Part shown: one piece after another, positions 23,426 through 36,167 of the stretch
Numbering within the stretch: position 1 is the stretch's first letter
How the letters are laid out: each line of letters starts with the position of its first letter
Assembly (NCBI GenBank): GCA_000499405.2
Contig: HG738140.1
Coordinates: 5,508,701-5,572,700, forward strand
DNA length: 64,000 nt
DNA from: Onchocerca volvulus
Taxonomy: Eukaryota > Nematoda > Chromadorea > Rhabditida > Onchocercidae
Direction of reading: 5' to 3'
Notes under the pieces: model-generated
What the model was told of the DNA's origin: nothing
The model's database searches: none
Seen by the model: the letters and a program-made list of their open reading frames with translations, nothing else
Position numbers and translations under genes: made by a program

Positions 23426-26400
23426 ATGAAAAAACGTATTTCCACTACAATTGTCGTAATAATATTTCTAATATTAACTGTTGCATCTGCTCAACAAGGA
23501 AATGAGCGAAGACGTTAGTTATTTGAATTTAAAATAAAATTCAGAATTTTCTAAAGCAATTATTTATTCAGGAATAGAAAAAAAAATGAATACTTACGTG
23601 AGATACATGATATGCTATAGTAATAAACAAATGTGACCAGAGCTATGTCTCTGACCTATTTGACCTCTGATTGCAATCAACTAAGTAACGTTAGAAATTT
23701 TGATAAATTGGAACTATTGATAAGTTTTTCTAAATTCTTAAACTAATATTTATCTCTGATAACAGAAAAACTAGTACATTACAAATCTTCGGAATGCTTC
23801 ATAATTTAATATTTCATGGAATTGCTTTTCTGCTTTTAAATATTTGCTGTAATCCGGTGAAAATTGAAAATTTTTTAATTATACATTCTCGAAAAGCAAT
23901 GATATGTAATGATTTTCATCCTCAAAAATCAAAAATAAAAATAAACCCGAATTTTATGAAAAAATTTTTCGTGATAAAAATAATCAATCAAATCGAAATT
24001 TCGAATATTTATCATCCTATCCATTTTGCAATTTGTAGAAAAATATTGTAATTTGCAAAATTTAATTAATTTCAGGTTCATTACGAATAGATGATTCATT
24101 AATAAGATCTGAACAAAGGTCATATAGGGTACATGAACAACCGATTATAAATCAAAGGGTAAAATATTAGTGGTTTTTCTTTTGCAAAATCTTCTAAATA
24201 AATTCTCTTAGTTTCAAGATTTTTTTTTTGTGGAAATTTTTATCAAATATCATTGAAATTTGAAAAACGATGATCTAAATTATTTATCAAATTAATATAA
24301 ATTTTTCATAAATTAACGCTTTATAAAGTTAATTTAGAAATGGCATTTGAAATTCTGATAAAAATAAATCGCAAATAGTTTAAAATTTTGATAATTTTAT
24401 ATTAATGATTGAAAATGATGGCAATTTTTTTAGGGTAAAATTTACGGACTTGGTAATAATAAAATTAATACGACTCATTATGTAAATATGTCAAAAGTGG
24501 ATGATAGATGGGTCAAAATTTATGGTGAAGCAAATCCAAGTAAAACGGATGAACATTTATTGGATGTTGAAACAAATACGCAAATTATTAGGGATTATAT
24601 AGCACCATCAAGATTATCAAAATCAGAATTATCTGGTGAAAGTATTCATGAATTATCGCACAGTGGTTATGGACCACCAGCAGAACAACCGAAAGTAGCA
24701 GACGACCAAGCTGAAATCGCTACAGAAATGCAAAAATCATTGCATCCGGATGTTGAAAATCCATATGGCGGTATTCCGGAAGCGGAGCAACGAGCAATTG
24801 CCAAAATTTCAGCGACAAATAACGCAAAAGAAGAAAACAAATTTTCAATTATCACAACTACTGAACAAGCTATTATATCAAGTGAAGCAATTATAAGCAC
24901 TAAAGAATCTGAAGAAAGATTCAGAAAAACAGAAAAAGACATAACTGAATCAGATTTAAGTGCTGCAGAATTGAGAGAAGATAGTGAAGCATCCACGGAA
25001 GGTACGGTAGCAACAGATGAAGGATCGATTGAAACAGTTACTGAGCTAAGCGAGGCTTCGATTGATGGCCAAAAAGGTGATACAGTATTGTCAACAGGTT
25101 ACGGTGCTAGCACCGAGCAATTTGAAAGTCGGAGCAGCAGTACTGAAACTGTTGGAATATCAACATCTGAAGGCATAAAGATAGTAGATGAAGGTAGGAT
25201 TGGAGGATATGAAATAGGAGATGAGAGTGTAAGAATTGAAGAAATGCCGAAAACAGAAGTGCAAGAGATTCCACGTAAGGATGCTGAATTTACATTATCT
25301 GAATCAACTACAGAATCATCTATCAGTGATGGCATTACGAAAACGCAAATAAAATCAGTCAGTCTAGAAACCGGTGCAAAAGATTTCGGATATGAAATAC
25401 CTTTAGAAACTCTCAAAGAATCCAGTAGCATTTCACAACATTTGCCAGAAATAGAATCAACAATAACATCTAGTGTTGGAGAAACTGCTCGTAGTACTAT
25501 GACTTCAACAATAATTGCTGAGGGAACAAACTATGTCGAACAGTCTGATCAAAGTACAGAAGCGCCAGATTTAAGCCCTGAAGGAATCTATCCTTCACAA
25601 GAAACGATCAAAGAAACAGAAATATCGGACGATAGTGATGAAACCGAGATAAATGCGAACCAAAATTTAGAACAATCAACTTCATTTGAAACAGAAATGA
25701 GTATCGATCAATCTACATTGGTAACAGTAGAAGTTGCTACTGAACTATTCACTTCATCGATAACAAGTAGTACTCCAGCAAGTATTTTCCATGCTAGAAC
25801 AGAAGGCGATAAAACAGTAACTTCTTCAGTCATTGAATCAGTAGAAGGTATTCCAGGTTATGAAACTTTTAGTGAGCCAGAAATCAGTAAAGCAGGTTTA
25901 CCGGGACTGAACAGAGAAGCGGCATCTCAATTAGCGAAATCAATTGAAGAAGCAACAACATTATCTAGATCGACTGAGGAAACCGAAATGACAAGTGAAA
26001 AAGCATCGGAAGGTATGGTAACAGAATTAGAAGATCTGAAAAGTTCTGCAAAATTAGTGACATCTAGAATAGAAGTAAGTGAAACAAAAGAATTATTCAA
26101 GCAAGCATCTGCTATTCCCGCTGAACAATTATCAGGATATAATGCAGTAGCACCAGAATATACTGTGGAACATACAGAAGCTACAGAATTGCAAGAAATA
26201 AATGAAAGAACTGAAGTACCTTTTCTAGTACCATATAATATTGAAACAGATTCTACTGAAGAAAAAGCTATATCGAACGAGATAACAGCGACATCAAGTG
26301 AAGCAGTTACGGTTGCTGGATTTATTGAAAGTGAAACAACCGAATTATCATCAGAATCCAAAGAAGAGACAATAGTATCCGAAGGAATGATGCCAGTGGA

Positions 26401-29400
26401 AGAAACGACTGAAATATCAAAATCTGGCGAGAAACTATCAGGATATGGTGAAATGCTAAACTCAGCAGAATCTGATACAGAAATAAATTCTAAGACAACG
26501 GAACTTCAAAAAATAGATGAAGAAGCAACTATAGCATCAGAATCTAGCGAAAGATCATCAATATTATCGCAAACAGAATTTTTAAAAACAGAAACAGATC
26601 CTAGTGTACAAGTATCAAGTACAGATACTTTAACAGAATCGGGAATTACTGCTACAGAAATACTTGAAAGAACTACACAATCAAATGAATGGGAAGCGAA
26701 AACAAATGGATTACCATTGGTGATTCCTGAAAAGCCCATAAATTATAATGAAGAAATTTTAACATCAGAAATGAGCACAAAAGAAACGAAATTTGATGGT
26801 GTAACAAGGGCATTTGATGAACAAACAATTTCTAGAGAAACAGTTGTGCCTGATAAAGCCATGGGATCTGAGGAACAACCTTCAGGATATGGGGAATCAT
26901 TGGTAGCTACTGATGATTTTCATGAATTAAGCAAGGAAACATTATTAAGGACAACTGAAGCGACAACAAAATTTAGCTTTGATGATGGAACTGGAACTAC
27001 TGAAAGGATAGCAAGCTTTGAAACAGAAAGGATTGAACCATCATTATCTGATAAAATTTCTGCTGCGTCGTTTGAGCAAGCTACAGTTCATTTGACATCT
27101 AGTCAAGATGTTGCAGCATCTGAAACTGCAGGTGAAACAGATACTNCACTGAGAAGGAATATCTCGGCGACACAACAACACTAGACAAAGAAGTTTCGAC
27201 ATCATCTACTGCAGTAAAAACTCCTGATGAATCGTTTGAGCAAGTTACAACTCGTCTGACATCTAGTCAAGATGTTGCAGAATCTGAAACTGCAGGTGAA
27301 ACAGATACTACATCGATTGATAAAATTGTATATCCAGATGCACGAACTGGTGCCGAAGATTTTGGATATGGTGGTAGAGGTGAAGAAGCAATCACTGAGA
27401 AGGAATATCTCGGCGACACAACAACACTAGACAAAGAAGTTTCGACATCATCCACTGTAACAAGTGCGGAAGAAAGAATAGAAAATCCATACTTAATTCA
27501 ACTATCCACAGAATTAAGTGAGAGTACAGAAGCTAGTAAATCTATTGGAGAAGAAACTGATTCCATTGAGAAAATTAGTGTAACGGAATCTACCGAGCAA
27601 TTTATAAGTAAGGAAACGGCAAATGGGCTAGGAGACAATATTACCGGAAATCTAGCAGATCATTATCCTGCGACTGAAGCGATAACTAATGAACTATTAT
27701 TATCTGATGGAAAATTGACGGTACCACAGGAAACTAGTGAAAGTACTTCAGTTTCAACACCTAGTAAAATAGCATCAGCAGATGAAGGAACTGAAAGTTT
27801 AGCAAGCCAGACTGCAGAATCAGTAATAACCGGTTATACAGCTGCTGAAGAAACGAAATTTACAGAAATGCCAATTAGTGAAACAGCATCAGTTCAAATC
27901 GAATCAAAAAAAATTTCATCAGATACGAATGATTTTGGTTATGGTGAAAGATTTGAAGAGGTAACGGAAGCATCATTTAATGGGCAAACTCAAGATTCCA
28001 AAACTTCAATAGTTGTGGCGGAACCTACGTCAACAGTAGGAAAAGAATTTATGCTTGAAACAACAACTGAATCCGTCCAGCAATCTTTAGCAACCTCAAT
28101 TTCACCACTGGAAAGCAGTATAACGATTTCTAGTGAAACAATCGATTCTACAACCGAAAGCAAAATCTCCGATGAAACCGCACTGTTGCAGAAACTACCA
28201 GAATTATCAGAATTAAATGTAGGAGATACAGCGACACCTTCAAGCATAGAAACTATCGGAGCTTCAAATGCCACGGGAAGCACATTAATGCATGTAATAA
28301 CGAGTGAGATAGAGATACCGGTATCTTATGGTGAAGAAGCTCCACAAATTATCGGACTGACGAAGATAATAAAAACGGGTCCTTCAATACTAACCGCTAA
28401 CATAACCGCTGCAGAAGCAATGACAACAGAAGGAGCAAAAAACGAAATAGAAGCTACTGGTACAGAAACTCTAACGAAATCTAGTTTGGAAACTATTGGC
28501 GATTTTGATGTCGAAAGTACTAAATTTGAGGAAACAAGTGAAGTAAGAAATGGAATGGATACGATTACATCAGAAAGCATTACAGCCAGAATACCTATAG
28601 GTCCCGAAGATTTCGGATATGGAGGTGAAAATGAACAAACTTTTGGTTCATTGATATTACCAGATAAAGGATCAGCTACGATAGCGATGCCAGAATTGCC
28701 GCTGACTAGTAAACAGTATAGTCATATTGAAACTTCCATTATTCCAGAATCATCAATTAGCAGGGAATATGCAGGTTATGGTACGTTTGGTGCGGCAATA
28801 TCTAAAAGTAGTGAGGAATATTCCAGTGCAACTTTTTCTTCAGTTGCATCTGAAGCATTAGCGGAATCTGTAACCCAGAAATTATTGACAGTGCAGGGAG
28901 AAAGTATCACAAAAGAAGGCATTTATGACGAAAAAGATATTCCAAGCAAAATTCCAATTGGTCCAGAAGATTTCGGATACGGTGAAAATGCACAGGAACG
29001 AAGCGATGCAATATCTAATCCAAGAACCTATGCAAAAGGTAGTTTTTGACTTCTAATGAATGCTAATTATTAAATTGTTTTTTCCATTCATTATTTGTGG
29101 GGAGGAAAACAAAGGAAGAAACTAATTTTTGAGCTATTGAAAATCAGAACGAAAAATATGACTTGCAAATATAAATTTAGGGTCAGTCATAATGTTTGTA
29201 TTTATTATTACTCGAAAGATTTTATGATCTTTGTCGGAAGATTTGAATACGATAAATAAAATGTTAGTAAATGTTTGTGATTGAATGTGCTTCCTTGGTT
29301 TGCAAAGGATTAATAGGAAAATATCACATTAAAGCATCCCAAGATTTTTCAAACTTAAGAAAATTTAACTTCATTGGAGAAAAGTTAAGAAATTCTGTTA

Positions 29401-31661
29401 ATCACCAAAAAGACCATTATTCATAAAAGCTATTTGTATTAAATATTCAACTATTTCTTATTCGCCAAATTTATTTTCAATACGACAGTTAAAGATTCAA
29501 AGTTTGCAGTAAAAAAAATAAAAATTATATTTTATTTCGAATTATCTAGTTCACGAATTGAATTAATATTATTCGAGATTTTTTGAACAGATGGGAAACA
29601 GATATCATTCAAATCAAAGAAGAATCTCGAAATAGCAACATTTTGGATATCGGGATGAGAAAAGAGAAATAAAAGAGAAAAAATACATATATAAAATAAA
29701 TTTTAAAAAAAGGGGCGTAAAGAAGCTGACATATTCGTTAAGGAATCTGTTAACCAGATTGACGCAATTTTGCTTTTTTTGTGATTAGTTTAATCGAAAA
29801 TGTCATAATGTTCCAGAACAACAACAGTTTGATCATCCGTTGATAGTCGTATCGAACACAGGTAATTTTTTATTTTGATTTGGAATTCTTCTCAATCTTG
29901 CACTATAAAGAAATATTGATAAAGTAGATGAAAATTTCAAATTTTTCAATTTCTTCATTTCAATAGAATATCATTTAAAACTGGTTTTCAATAACTGATC
30001 CAATATAATTTGGAACAAAAAAAAAAAAAAACAGAAAATAAAAATTTTTTTCTGGTTTCATTTCAATTCAATGAAATTGTCATTGACCACAAATTTCAAA
30101 TAATTTAAGCAATTCAATCTTTATTCTTATTCCTGAATCATCTATTTATCCATTTAAACAATTTGATATGTTAAATTTCAGTATCATCAAATACACCAGT
30201 GAAGAAAATTGGCGATTTATCAAAACGGAAATGTAAATTTTTTCAACTTTTCTTTTCATATTAAAAAAAAACAAAAATTCAAAAAAGTGCTATTTATTTA
30301 ATAATATCGCGATATGACGGAAAATATGTTTAGAAAATGTTAAAGCAAAAATCTTTTGAGTTTTTTCGACAATGAGATATTTCCGATAGCACCCGAAATA
30401 CTCTATCAACTTTAATGATGGATTTTAAGATGAATATGTACAGCTAAGTATTTAATTTTGGATTTAATAAACTTATATCTATGTACGATTGTACAACCGA
30501 AGGACTAATTAATTAAGGACAATTAGGGACATATTATTAACGGATATTTCAATTATCACCTGAAATATTTTGTAGCAAATTAATTATTAATATTTTCATG
30601 TGAATTTTATGATTTTTTTTTATTACAGTAATTTTTGAAAAGCAAATTGGCATTTTTACTTTCTTTCAATTGCTATGGAATACTTCATGAATTTTCATGG
30701 ATAATTCAAAAATAATCATAATATAAAATTGTTTTCCTTTCCCTTCTCTCAATGATTAATTGAAAATTAAAATTATGTGATTTTTTATAATTGAAAATTA
30801 TGCAATTTCGTCATCAATCCGACATGAAATACTCCTTTTCTCTAAAAATTCAAAATTGTCGTTAATGATTTAGTTTATATTTTTGTCATATCATAACTAA
30901 ATTAATAATATTATTTTTTATAAATATTCATCTATATGATGCAAGAAGTTGCAATTTTCCTTCAAATTCTTTGAGATGTTAACTAAATTAACTAATTTGA
31001 AATTATGATGAATTATTGCTTTGCAGTGTAGAATATGGAAGTTTGCTGCAGTCGCGTTTTTTCAACAATTTAGCGCAGAATTACATTTGCATGACTGCTT
31101 AGTGCGTAAATGCGTTTGCTTAGTGATGCGGAATAACGTTTGCTTGACTATTTAATACAGAATTGCCTTTGCTCAAATATTTATTGTGAAAAACCTTTCA
31201 CAATAGCCATACGATCATATTCTGGAAATAGTAAAATAGCGAAAGAAAACTTGCAGTGTCATTCGTCAAAATCATTCCATTTGGCAAATATTTAGATAAC
31301 TTTCTTAAAGCTTCTTCGGTATTATATATTCCGTTATGTTCTACTTATTCAACCGATTGCTCAATTCGCTAGCTTTTATTCAGCTAAGAATCGATGATGA
31401 AGTTTCATACCTTTTAATTTCCCTACTCAATGAATTTTTTTAAATTACTGTGACATATCCATAAGTTTTCAAATTATGTAAATTGAAGCAATTTCAGGGA
31501 AACCATTTACCATAAATTGTAATTTGGAAGTAGACGAGAAAGATAATCTTTGCCGAGAATGGTCTAGAGCAGGCCTTTGCGATACACATCGACCAACAAT
31601 GTTTCTTTTTTGTAGACGGACATGCCTATGTATTGGACCACCGATGGATCTAGCAAAATAA
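23426..31661 (+). CDS. Large secreted Ser/Thr/Glu-rich repeat protein with C-terminal ShKT domain
   Basis: Six exons: 23426-23513, 24076-24158, 24434-29038, 29817-29861, 30182-30232, 31498-31661 (TAA). Exon 1 encodes a signal peptide (MKKRISTTIVVIIFLILTVA, likely cleaved after SA at residue 22). The giant exon 3 is rich in Ser, Thr, Glu and Ala, nearly lacks Cys, and carries a Gly-Tyr motif every 60-130 residues (SGYG, DFGYG, PEDFGYG, AGYG), so it is probably extended, acidic and possibly O-glycosylated. The last exon holds six cysteines in the spacing of a ShKT (SXC) domain, with EWSRAGLC and FLFCRRTCLC. One N at 27146 shifts the frame; filling it with the 83 bp of the next repeat copy makes the whole model divisible by three (about 1705 residues), so I treat the break as an assembly gap. 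No close family recognised beyond the ShKT tail. Function unknown; ShKT domains in worms occur in secreted and cuticle-associated proteins. Confidence 0.85.
27050..27460 (+). repeat. 82-codon tandem repeat containing a one-N assembly gap
   Basis: CACTGAGAAGGAATATCTCG occurs at 27147 and again at 27393, 246 bp (82 codons) apart. The block TTTGAGCAAG...CATCTAGTCAAGATGTTGCAG also occurs twice. The N at 27146 replaces what is 83 bp (27310-27392) in the next copy. Confidence 0.85.
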
Positions 31662-31771
31662 TCGAAACTTCAGAAATTTCAATACTATGATGAAAAGAGT
31701 AATCTTTGAGATTTCAATTCGAAATTTTTCCGTCAATTTCGGGAGTTTGAAACGTGTCCTAATTATTTTTT

Positions 31772-31777
31772 AATAAA
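31772..31777 (+). promoter_or_regulatory. Poly(A) signal of the ShKT-domain gene
   Basis: AATAAA 111 bp after the TAA stop at 31659-31661, within TTTTTTAATAAAAGC. Confidence 0.7.
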
Positions 31778-31789
31778 AGCAGATTTGAT

Positions 31790-32445
31790 AATCATGCATA
31801 TTTTTGTATCTCATTTTCTATTTTTAAGCACTCCACTGACGGCATTTAAAATAATTCACTTCTTTTATTCATATAATTTGCTTCTGCTCAAACTTAATCG
31901 AATAAGCAATTTAAAAAAATAAAAATTCATTTTGCATTATACTGAAGCAGTAACTTACATTCGTACGAGACTTTTCATGATAAATTTTTGTTTTTAGAAA
32001 TATAAAGATGAAGCTCCAATCATTTTTTTGATCTAATATAACTAAAGTTGAGTTTTTCTAAAGAAGATTCTGAATTTTCTTCTAAGTTCCGAGAATATTT
32101 GAAAAAAAGTTTTAATTAATTAGTTATATATGTAGTGGAAATTTTTTTTTATTGCTGATAATATGCTTTATAAAATAATTGCTATACTGAAACAATCACT
32201 GTTGCTTGTGCTTTCATATCCTTATATTTCATTATAATTATTTTTGTTCAAAATTATTGGCAATATAATTAAAGCTGACATTATGCAATAAATTTTCTAG
32301 TGTCCTAATTATTATCATTATCTTCAAGCAGCAATGCTTATCATTGATTTCCAAATTAAATCTATTACTTTCTCAAAAAAATTATGAGAAAGATATATGA
32401 GAATTGATTATGCAATGGATGAGAAAAACTGCATTTTTATTGATA
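31790..32445. other. Intergenic sequence, nothing recognised
   Basis: AT-rich, no exon or repeat identified between the ShKT gene's poly(A) signal and the Helitron end. Confidence 0.5.
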
Positions 32446-32447
32446 AT

Positions 32448-33720
32448 TAACTGTACCCGCCCGCGCTCCGCGTGGCGGAAATATTATAAATGTTAAGTCA
32501 ATCTCTTACTTCATAACTAGAATTAAAATATGATATCTCTTAGCAATTTGATGACCATGGAGGTATGCCGCTTTGAACTGTCGAATTAGAATCCTTGAAA
32601 TTCCTAACTGTTCCGAACTCTATATTAATTCAAAATCTTAGATATCGGAAAGTCCTTGTTCATTGCTTTGAAATTTCGAATGCAACGTTGCATTTGAAAA
32701 CGCGCATGTTTTTACGCATGCATTACTGCAGCTCAATCTGGTTAATGGAAAAAAAAAAAGAGAAAAGGGAAAGCGCATGCTTCTAGTGGTGAGGAAAAAA
32801 ACTGATAATTTGTAATTTGATTTGTAGTTTGGTTGGATTGAAGATTGATTCTTGCTCTTGTGATTGGGCTAGGTCAGCAATAAGTGTGAAGAGGTTTACT
32901 TGTGTGACAGAGATGAATCCTGTTGAGAAAGGTTTTATTAAGTGATTAAGAGTGATTAGTCTAGCAAACAATTATCAGAGAATATCTAGGCAAAATAATC
33001 ACTGGGTCATTCTTTTCTTCGTCGCTGATAGAAAAAATTACTGTTCAACTGAATTTTCGGATTGTTGAATTTATGTTGACCATCTGGCAGCGGAAGCAGG
33101 TAGCCGGCTTTGTGATAAATTTGTCTTTTCACTTTGAAAGTTGCATAGATTGTTGTTACGATTTCTTTTGCGAATGACTTTATTTCGATGCGAGAGTTTT
33201 ACTTCCTGATGACAGGTAGGAAATGCTTTGAAACGGCAATATATCTGGCAAGCGACGTTTTCAATGGATCTTCGGTTCTTCAAGTTGAAGCAGTTTAATT
33301 TTTCCGGCTGCACAACATATTTCTTTAATTTCTCCATTAAATTTCAGAAACTTGCAATAGGAACACACTTCAGTCATAGTGCCGATGATAACATGCGGGC
33401 TTAAACTATAATCATCAGCTGGATTGTACCGGAATGCAAGGCATTGTAATTGCGTGATTGCTGAACACGGAATTGTGTTTGGTGCTGATTGTCTGTTTCT
33501 CGTTGATGTCTTTCAGCCACTCTCAACCTATCGCATTCATTCTACTGAGAATGAAGCAGATCTGAAGCTGTAGAACACGATCGAGTGCTCGCAACTGTGC
33601 ATCTTCAAATCTGGCTGAATGTCGTTCTGATCTGTCCGTTTTTCCTCAGTTTGATTCAATCGTTGCAATCTTTCTGCTACGCGATTACGATGACCTAAGT
33701 TTGACTTTCTGTGAAGTATT
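32448..33720 (-). mobile_element. Helitron remnant (3' end plus part of the Rep/helicase protein)
   Basis: On the minus strand, 33437-33261 reads AFRYNPADDYSLSPHVIIGT, then EVCSYCKFLKFNGEIKEICC and AAGKIKLLQLEEP. After a frameshift comes DPLKTSLARYIAVSKHFLPV, a stop, and further on IYHKAGYLLPLPDGQHKF, ending at a stop near 33007. These are the Cys-rich N-terminal blocks of Helitron Rep-helicase proteins. Weak arginine-rich coding-like sequence (RLRVAERHQRETD) extends upstream to about 33560. At the left edge, GTACCCGCCCGCGCTCCGCGTGGCGG (first part 32453-32472) is a GC-rich hairpin like those before Helitron 3' ends, consistent with the minus orientation. The Rep catalytic and helicase motifs are absent here. 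Clearly inactive. Confidence 0.75.
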
Positions 33721-33724
33721 ATTT

Positions 33725-34110
33725 GGATGAATTAAAGCAGATAGACTGCACCCGAATTGACTTGTGTGACAGATTAAAAAAAAGTAGATATACATAAATA
33801 GAAACACGGCCTATTTCGAAGACAAGGTTGTATTGAAAATTGAAGGCAATCGATAAGAGTTTGCGAAGTACGGCAAGTAACAGCCTAGGTGCGGTCAATA
33901 AATTCAGTCCATTCACCCACTTCACAAATCAAGAAATAAAGTTTGGAACAGGTATTATACACAAAAATTTGAAACCGGTTACGCGCCTATTCGAATGCAA
34001 TCTATAAAAAAATAAATTTCGAATGCAACGTTGCATAAAAATCTTGAATCAATCGGTGTCCGTCCACTTATTCTCACATCAGGTGTGGCAAGTGAAAAAA
34101 AAAGTGAGAA
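33725..34110. repeat. Dispersed repeat copy flanking the Helitron
   Basis: Contains ACGCGCCTATTCGAATGCAA and ATCTTGAATCAATCGGTG, shared with copies at 735-935 and 59666-60015. Also TGTGTGACAGATTA followed by A-rich AAGTAGATATA, shared with the left-hand copy. Confidence 0.55.
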
Positions 34111-34643
34111 AAAATGCATTTATATGCCTTCTTTATGTCAGTAATCCTATTTTCAATTTCATGGTTGCATAAAATGTTTTTATACTTTTCAAACTTTTTA
34201 ATTTAGCTAATTGAATTAATGGTAAGTGATGTAGTCATTTCTTTAAGGTTATATTTAACGAATGGATGACTTTTAAGCGGACACTTTGATTTTTTTTGTT
34301 GTTTTTTCTCTCACATATTGGTTATACGAAACATAATCAAATGACATTGAAATTCTGAATTCTGGCAGTATAGCTAGCTGAATTAGTGAGATTTATTCAT
34401 TAAAAGCAATATGCTGATAGATGTTATAGCGATAATTTGGATGAAATTCGATTCAGATATCCTTTGTAATATCAATGTAAAGGACACAAGCTGCTATACA
34501 AACAACAGCGTGCTGTATGAATTTTGAGGTATGCGAAAATAAGAAAAATACATCATAATTCAGCTACTGTCATGAGCGCTGCTTTTCTGTTTCAGAATTC
34601 CGTTCATTAACAGGAGAGTGCAGTAAAATTTATTATGATACAT
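34111..34643. other. Noncoding spacer, nothing recognised
   Basis: No exon-like or repeat structure seen between the Helitron-family repeat and the duplicated segment. Confidence 0.5.
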
Positions 34644-35794
34644 CAGATTGCACAGCAACTGAAATTTTCTGCTTCAAACAATTACAAACAAACAAACAAA
34701 CAAACAATTAAATTGAATCAAACAGAGGTTCAGTTTTGATGACTGCTGTAAGAGAAAGCATAAAATCAACTATCATCATGAAACTAAAATAAAAAGAACA
34801 CGTTTTTTATGAAAGAAAACTTTTTCCTTCCTTCTCAAGAAAATAGTGTTCTTTCATTCTTAATATCTAAACTTTTTTTGGAATTCATTCTCTTACTAGA
34901 AGACATTTCAGCTTTTTTAATTCTTATTTCTTGGCAGAACTTCGCAGATGATTTCAACTACCTAAGCTTACATGCAGTTTTTTCTTCGATATGAAATAAA
35001 TGTTATATCTTTTAAACGATGGAAAAGCAGCAGAATTTGTGTGATTTTTCCGTCATGCGATAGTTTATAGATTTCAGATGGCATAACATATTGGTAAAAA
35101 TAAATGCGCGAAGGTAAAACTGATTGATTATCAAAAATTGTCGAATAATCAAAGAATGTATAAAAATATCTAAATAAATCTAAAATCATGCTTTAAGCCT
35201 AAACATTTCATAATTACATAATGTACCGTGAAATGATAAAAGTTAAAGTAGCATTCATTTTGTTAAGTTTCATAACAATAATGAATCGCTTATTCGATGA
35301 GCATAATTGTTTTCCTTCAAGAGAAATAATTTCGAATGATATTGATGTTATTTGAAAACGGATTAATTCAAACGAGATAAATTATAGTATTTCATGGGAC
35401 AATTTTATAATGAATGTTTCACGGTTTTTCTCAGCATATCAAATTGGCAAGGAATAGATCGTTGCATTTCTTGGTTCAATAAAATATCGTGAACATCGTC
35501 ATTCAAGTAATTGCAATAAAAAACGAAGAATAATCCGCTACTTATCAATTATATTTACCTAATCTNAGATTTCCCGATATGCAAACTCGTAAATCTATCA
35601 ATTAACTTTGAAAATCTATGGAAATTTGTGTTTTGTAAAAATGAAATATTATGAAAATTGGAATTTTTCTGTAAAAACAAATATCACGCAAAGAATCATT
35701 CTAATGTGCTAAAGAGAAATCATCGCTGCCAATTTGCATTAGTAAACAAGTGGAGATGATCTGCAGAGAAGAAATGTAGGATTTATCAGAAGAT
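34644..35794. repeat. 1.15 kb direct duplication, copy A
   Basis: Starts CAGATTGCACAGCAACTGAA and ends ATTTATCAGAAGAT. The same sequence recurs at 36168-37357 with only scattered changes and small indels (about 95% or better by eye). An N at 35566 in this copy sits where copy B has about 37 extra bases. The (CAAA)n-like tract at about 34684-34707 is shared. Both copies keep a 61-codon open frame starting MKENFFLPSQ, with no homology I recognise and no splice context. Confidence 0.9.
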
Positions 35795-36166
35795 TGTCGC
35801 TGAAAGAAGCGAGAAAGATCATACAAAAGTGATTTCTTTGTTTTAAATGGAGCAAATTGTAACCGTTGATGGTTGCAAGAAATTTATCTCTTTGTTTCAA
35901 ATCAAATGGCTTAGTTTATGGCTTTGTTGAGTTGCTTAAGCTTGCCATATGATTGTGTTAAACGTCTTAACCTTTGTTTCATTCTGTTGTAAATTATAAC
36001 CATAAAAGCGCTATCTCAAGCGCTAACAAAGAAAAGATTATCATGTTACAAAGATGCCTTTGTGCATCATTTTTTCAAAGGAAGCTAACAGGGAGACGGT
36101 TGGTTCCACCGTCTGGTTTTTGGTGTTAAAGATATCTTTATCCTCTTTTCTTATATTAACAAATCG
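35795..36166. other. Spacer between the two 1.15 kb copies
   Basis: Unique sequence. It contains AGACGGTTGGTTCCACCGTC, a small perfect 7 bp stem hairpin, at about 36092-36112. Ends at an N (36167). Confidence 0.6.
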
Positions 36167-36167
36167 N

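Noticed and set aside
25099..28580. Several minus-strand open frames of 84-144 codons
   Set aside because: They are antisense shadows of the large Ser/Thr/Glu-rich exon; its biased codons (GAA, TCA, ACA) leave few stops on the other strand.
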